Source: Methylobacillus rhizosphaerae (GTDB taxonomy: Bacteria; Pseudomonadota; Gammaproteobacteria; Burkholderiales; Methylophilaceae). Taken from it: DNA of 64,000 nt. This document shows, one piece after another, positions 60,163 to 64,000 of the stretch. Numbering within the stretch: position 1 is the first letter of the stretch; every line of letters starts with the position of its first letter. The notes beneath the pieces are model-generated. The model was given only the letters and a program-made list of their open reading frames with translations. It ran no database searches and had not been told where the DNA came from. The DNA lies in assembly GCF_900187985.1 (NCBI RefSeq), contig NZ_FZOA01000004.1:186001-250000 (forward strand), written 5' to 3'. A program made the translations under genes and the position numbers.

Positions 60163-60226
60163 GTGAGTGCTTACATTTAAAATCATTCACCTCAATTTCA
60201 AAAAGCATCATTCGCAGGAGAGACTC

Positions 60227-60613
60227 ATGGCAAAACAAATCATTCATACTGATGGCGCCCCCCAGGCAATCGGTACTTATTCCCAGGCGGTCAAGGTAAA
60301 AGGCAGTACTGTCTATCTTTCAGGCCAGATAGGTCTTGATCCCGCAACCATGGAGCTGGTGGAAGGGATTGAGGCGCAAGTGCATCGCGTATTCAAGAAC
60401 CTGAAGGCGGTTTCCGAGGCTGCTGGTGGCTCTTTGGCTGATGTCGTCAAGCTCAATGTATTTCTGACGGATCTTGGCCATTTCGCACTGGTGAACACTA
60501 TCATGGCTGAATATTTCACTCAGCCATACCCGGCGCGTGCTGCGGTCGGTGTGGCGCAGTTACCGCGAAACGCACTGGTGGAAGCAGATGGCGTGCTGGA
60601 GATCGGTGCCTAA
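60227..60613 (+). CDS. ridA: RidA family enamine/imine deaminase
   Basis: RidA clears reactive enamine intermediates from pyridoxal-phosphate enzymes. From ATG 60227 the 128-residue protein begins [20 protein letters not shown] and has the C-terminal motif [21 protein letters not shown] with the substrate-binding Arg near residue 104. CAGGAG precedes the ATG; an upstream extension of the frame is not used. The spoT-ridA-recG order is common in betaproteobacteria. Confidence 0.96.
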   Translation: MAKQIIHTDGAPQAIGTYSQAVKVKGSTVYLSGQIGLDPATMELVEGIEAQVHRVFKNLKAVSEAAGGSLADVVKLNVFLTDLGHFALVNTIMAEYFTQPYPARAAVGVAQLPRNALVEADGVLEIGA

Positions 60614-60656
60614 TCCGTCAGCGTAAAACACGCCAGGATCGGTTGCTGCCAGGATC

Positions 60657-62717
60657 ATGGCGTTGAAACTACCTGCCAATACCAAGCTCAGTGATATCAA
60701 AGGCATCACCCCTGCACTGCAGGGGCGTCTTGCCAAGCTGGGCATCTCCAACCTGCAGGGGCTGTTGCTGCATCTTCCCCTGCGCTATCTTGATGAAACC
60801 CGCATCGTCCCTATCCGTGAGTTGCGCACGGGTGAACAGGCGCAAGTGCAAGGCGAGATTGTGCATGCCGAAGTGCAATATCGCCCACGTAAATCATTGA
60901 TCTGTCGCCTGAAGGATGAGACAGGGCAGTTGGTGTTGCGTTTTCTGCATTTCTACCCCAGCCAGGTAGCCAGCCTGAAGGAAGGCAGCTGTATTCGTGC
61001 CTTTGGTGAGGTGCGGGGAGGTTTCTTTGGTTGGGAAATGGTGCATCCCCAGTGCCGGAAGGTGGCTGAAGATACACCGGTGGCAGAAGCGCTGACGCCG
61101 CTATATCCAACGACAGCTGGGTTGAGTCAGGCCAGCTTGCAGAAGTGGGTGGCGTTTGCGCTACAACAGGCTGCCATGGATGAAATCCTGCCGGCGGCAA
61201 TCTATCAACATCTGGGGCTGCCTGCATTTGCCGACAGCCTGCATCAATTGCATCACCCGGCTGCCAATGTCGATCTGGCAAGCCTGGAATCCAGGGATCA
61301 TCCTGCCTGGCGGCGGCTGGCTTTTGATGAGCTGCTGGCCCAGCAACTCTCCATGCGCCAGCATCATGAGCGCAGGAAACATCAGGGAGCACCTGCACTG
61401 GCGCCCTCGGATAAATTGATTACTGCCTTGTTGCGTCGTTTGCCATTTGCACTGACCCAAGCGCAGCAGCGCGTGGCACTGGAAATCGGCCATGACCTGC
61501 AGCAAGCTCATCCCATGCAGCGTCTACTGCAGGGGGATGTGGGCAGCGGCAAGACGATTGTGGCGGCAATGGCTGCCTTGCAGGCCATAGAAAATGGGTG
61601 GCAGGCTGCCATCATGGCACCTACGGAAATTCTGGCAGAGCAGCACTACCAAAAAATGCAGGACTGGTTGCATCCACTTGGTATTCAGGTGGCCTGGTTG
61701 TCCGGGAGCCAGGGTAAGAAAGAGCGACGCGCCATGCTGGAGTCCGTGGCCAATGGCGAAGCGCAGCTAGTGATCGGGACGCATGCGTTGTTCCAGGAAC
61801 ATGTCGTCTTTCAGCGCCTTGCGTTGGCGATCGTGGATGAACAGCACCGGTTTGGCGTGCAGCAGCGTCTGTCATTGCGCCAGAAAGGTGGACAGCCGCA
61901 CCAGCTGATGATGAGTGCGACCCCGATTCCCCGAACTTTATCCATGAGCTATTTTGCAGATCTGGATGTATCTGTGATCGATGAGCTGCCACCCGGACGT
62001 ACGCCCGTGGTCACAAGGTTGGTGTCGGATGCACGGCGGGAAGAGGTGCTGGAACGCGTGCAGCAGGCCTGCATGGAAGGGCGACAGGCATATTGGGTAT
62101 GTCCGTTGATTGAGGAATCCGAGGCCTTGCAATTACAAACAGTGACCGAGACTTTCGAGAATCTGCAGGCGACTTTTCCTGAACTGCGGGTTGGCTTGGT
62201 ACATGGGCGCATGAAACCTGCGGAAAAGCAGGCCGTCATGACGGCATTCAGCACAGGTGAAACCCAACTGCTGGTGGCGACAACCGTGATCGAGGTGGGT
62301 GTGGATGTGCCGAATGCCAGCCTGATGGTGATCGAGCATGCGGAACGCATGGGCTTGTCGCAGCTGCACCAGTTGCGAGGGCGCGTCGGACGTGGGGCAG
62401 CCAAGAGTAGCTGCATCCTGCTTTACCAGGATGGCAGGCTTTCAGAAACAGCGCGCGCACGACTCAAGATCATCTATGAATCCAGTGATGGGTTCGCCAT
62501 TGCCCAGGCAGACCTTGCGCTACGCGGGCCGGGAGAATTCATGGGCGTCAGGCAGAGCGGGGTGCCTATGCTCAAAATTGCCGACCTTGAACGCGACCAG
62601 GATCTATTGGAGGCAGCCCGCAGCATTGCGGCAGAGTTATTGGCGCGGGAGCCTCGTGCAGCAGAAATGCACCTCGCGCGCTGGCTTGGGCATGCGGAAG
62701 AGTTGGTCAAAGTCTGA
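60657..62717 (+). CDS. recG: ATP-dependent DNA helicase RecG
   Basis: RecG reverses stalled forks and processes Holliday junctions. The 686-residue protein has an N-terminal wedge/OB domain (about 65-155), the P-loop GDVGSGKTIVAAMAAL near residue 299, the DEQH motif with DEQHRFGVQQR near residue 400 and helicase motif VI (HQLRGRVGRG) near 570. Slightly shorter N-terminus than in some species. It overlaps nothing and is 12 nt before ubiC. Confidence 0.97.
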   Translation: MALKLPANTKLSDIKGITPALQGRLAKLGISNLQGLLLHLPLRYLDETRIVPIRELRTGEQAQVQGEIVHAEVQYRPRKSLICRLKDETGQLVLRFLHFYPSQVASLKEGSCIRAFGEVRGGFFGWEMVHPQCRKVAEDTPVAEALTPLYPTTAGLSQASLQKWVAFALQQAAMDEILPAAIYQHLGLPAFADSLHQLHHPAANVDLASLESRDHPAWRRLAFDELLAQQLSMRQHHERRKHQGAPALAPSDKLITALLRRLPFALTQAQQRVALEIGHDLQQAHPMQRLLQGDVGSGKTIVAAMAALQAIENGWQAAIMAPTEILAEQHYQKMQDWLHPLGIQVAWLSGSQGKKERRAMLESVANGEAQLVIGTHALFQEHVVFQRLALAIVDEQHRFGVQQRLSLRQKGGQPHQLMMSATPIPRTLSMSYFADLDVSVIDELPPGRTPVVTRLVSDARREEVLERVQQACMEGRQAYWVCPLIEESEALQLQTVTETFENLQATFPELRVGLVHGRMKPAEKQAVMTAFSTGETQLLVATTVIEVGVDVPNASLMVIEHAERMGLSQLHQLRGRVGRGAAKSSCILLYQDGRLSETARARLKIIYESSDGFAIAQADLALRGPGEFMGVRQSGVPMLKIADLERDQDLLEAARSIAAELLAREPRAAEMHLARWLGHAEELVKV

Positions 62718-62729
62718 GATAATGCCACG

Positions 62730-63293
62730 GTGAAATTTTCTGCTCATTTTCCGCAAGTGCGGGATCGCTGGCTGCAGCGACCTGTCGGCAGTGCACAATA
62801 CCGTCCCTGGTTGATGGAAAGAGGTTCGCTGACACGCCGCCTGCAAAGGCATAGTCATGCATTTGCGGTGCAACCTTTGCAACAGGCCAGGAGGAAAGCG
62901 CCACATTCTGAAGCTGTCTTGTTGAAGCTGCTGCCTAGGCAATATGTATTGCTGCGGGATGTCATGCTGCGCTGCGATGGGGAAGTTGCTGTGTTTGCCC
63001 ACAGCGTGCTGCCCAGGCAGGCCATGCGTGGGGCATGGCGAGGGCTGGGACAGATAGGCAGCCGCTCACTGGGCGGAACATTATTTGCTGATCCACGCAT
63101 GTGTCGGGATGCCTTGCAATATAAAAAGCTGGGGCCGCAACATTTTCTCTACCGCAGGGCCGCTCGGTACCAGCCTGGCATGACTGGCCCGATCTGGGCC
63201 AGACGTTCTGTATTCAGGCTGGGGCGAAATGCGGTGTTGGTGACAGAATTATTCCTGCCGGAAATACTGGCGTTGACTGAAAAAAACCGTTGA
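62730..63293 (+). CDS. ubiC: Chorismate--pyruvate lyase
   Basis: UbiC makes 4-hydroxybenzoate for ubiquinone synthesis. The 187-residue protein starts with GTG at 62730 and has [15 protein letters not shown] near residue 25, [22 protein letters not shown] near 74 and a conserved Glu in VTELFLPEI near 172. It is followed 2 nt later by ubiA. Confidence 0.92.
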   Translation: MKFSAHFPQVRDRWLQRPVGSAQYRPWLMERGSLTRRLQRHSHAFAVQPLQQARRKAPHSEAVLLKLLPRQYVLLRDVMLRCDGEVAVFAHSVLPRQAMRGAWRGLGQIGSRSLGGTLFADPRMCRDALQYKKLGPQHFLYRRAARYQPGMTGPIWARRSVFRLGRNAVLVTELFLPEILALTEKNR

Positions 63294-63295
63294 AT

Positions 63296-64000
63296 ATGTC
63301 CATATTGATGAAGAAATTGCAGGCTTACTATTGCCTGACCCGTCTTGATAAGCCGATTGGTACTTTGCTGTTGTTGTGGCCCACCTTATGGGCGATCTGG
63401 CTGGCCAGCCCTAGTTGGCCGGATGGGCTGGTGCTGGGTGTGTTTGTGGCAGGTACTGTATTGATGCGTTCAGCAGGTTGTGTCATGAATGATCTTGCCG
63501 ACAGGAATTTCGATGGGCATGTGGAGCGGACGAGACAGCGACCACTGGTGACGGGCGAAGTCAGCGTGCGCGAGGCTCTGCTGCTGGCGGCAGGGTTGAG
63601 CCTGGTGGCATTCCTGCTTGTGTTGCAATTGAATATGCTGGCGGTTTATTTATCGTTTCCTGCCTTGTTTTTGGCGGCGACTTATCCATTGACCAAGCGT
63701 TTTTTCTCAATTCCGCAAGCGTATCTTGGCATCGCCTTTGGCTTTGGCATCCCAATGGCTTTTGCTGCAATTACAGGCACCTTGCCGCTTGAGGCCTGGG
63801 TGATGTTGCTGGCCAATGTGTTCTGGGCCGTTGCGTATGATACGGAATATGCCATGGTGGACAGGGATGATGATCTCAAGATTGGCATCAAGTCATCCGC
63901 GATCTTTTTCGGGCGCTGGGATGTGCTGGCTGTCATGGGTTGCTATGCCGCATTCCTGTTGCTGATGGCCTGGGTGGGCGTGCGGATGCAGGTGTCTTGG
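63296..64000 (+). CDS. ubiA: 4-hydroxybenzoate octaprenyltransferase (3' end outside window)
   Basis: UbiA attaches the prenyl tail to 4-hydroxybenzoate in ubiquinone synthesis. The visible 235 codons form a multi-pass membrane protein beginning [20 protein letters not shown]. It has both Asp-rich prenyl-binding motifs: [15 protein letters not shown] near residue 69 and [12 protein letters not shown] near 182. No stop occurs before the window end. With ubiC it forms an operon of the first two ubiquinone-specific steps. Confidence 0.95.
   Translation, partial: MSILMKKLQAYYCLTRLDKPIGTLLLLWPTLWAIWLASPSWPDGLVLGVFVAGTVLMRSAGCVMNDLADRNFDGHVERTRQRPLVTGEVSVREALLLAAGLSLVAFLLVLQLNMLAVYLSFPALFLAATYPLTKRFFSIPQAYLGIAFGFGIPMAFAAITGTLPLEAWVMLLANVFWAVAYDTEYAMVDRDDDLKIGIKSSAIFFGRWDVLAVMGCYAAFLLLMAWVGVRMQVSW

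Overview
The window is a 64 kb piece of a proteobacterial chromosome around the replication origin. The gene order glmU, atpCDGAHFEBI, parB, parA, rsmG, mnmG, mnmE, yidC, yidD, rnpA, rpmH, dnaA, dnaN, gyrB is the classical origin arrangement, with minus-strand genes on the left and plus-strand genes on the right of the rpmH/dnaA junction. The protein sequences look betaproteobacterial. A short pqqA gene, OxyR-type regulation and a DsbD/TlpA thiol system suggest a methylotroph, most likely family Methylophilaceae (Methylobacillus, Methylovorus or Methylophilus). That assignment is an inference from the sequences; no search was run.

Layout. 1-8.3 kb: the 5' part of glmU (its C-terminal end lies outside the window) and the full F1Fo ATP synthase operon. 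8.4-12.6 kb: parB, parA, rsmG, mnmG. 12.6-12.9 kb: an intergenic gap with two parS palindromes. 12.9-16.7 kb: mnmE, yidC, yidD, rnpA, rpmH. 16.7-22.2 kb: dnaA, dnaN and gyrB, with DnaA-box-like and AT-rich gaps on both sides of dnaA and another parS just before gyrB. 22.4-29.5 kb: a more variable stretch with a SulP transporter, a secreted GH2 glycosidase, a very small protein gene, DNA polymerase IV, tRNA-Glu, an alpha/beta hydrolase and a BON-domain protein. 29.7-37.5 kb: mqo, a msrB-DUF4186 pair, an acidic unknown protein with a GNAT acetyltransferase, HU, DUF3096, a second very small protein, a YbdG-type MscS channel, an HPP-CBS protein and oxyR. At 37.55 kb is a 23-codon pqqA with no other pqq gene nearby.

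37.8-50.3 kb is mostly minus strand: a DUF3426 protein, prmA, accC, accB, aroQ, a TlpA-like thioredoxin, dsbD and cutA; then plus-strand fxsA and an iron-sulfur flavin reductase; then the heme operon hemC-hemD-hemX-hemY. 50.5-54.7 kb: argH (plus), then hemW, a small conserved protein, rdgB and rph (minus). 55-64 kb, all plus: yicC, a DUF475/TerC-like protein, gmk, rpoZ, a RelA/SpoT enzyme, ridA, recG, ubiC and the first part of ubiA (cut by the window end).

I see no insertion sequence, prophage, CRISPR array or rRNA operon. The most interesting items are a pair of related very small basic proteins with their own ribosome sites and terminators, the solitary pqqA, several parS and parS-like sites reaching at least 28 kb from dnaA (two of them inside genes), a hemW reading frame with no ATG, GTG or TTG start, and cutA/fxsA, divergent genes whose start codons overlap.
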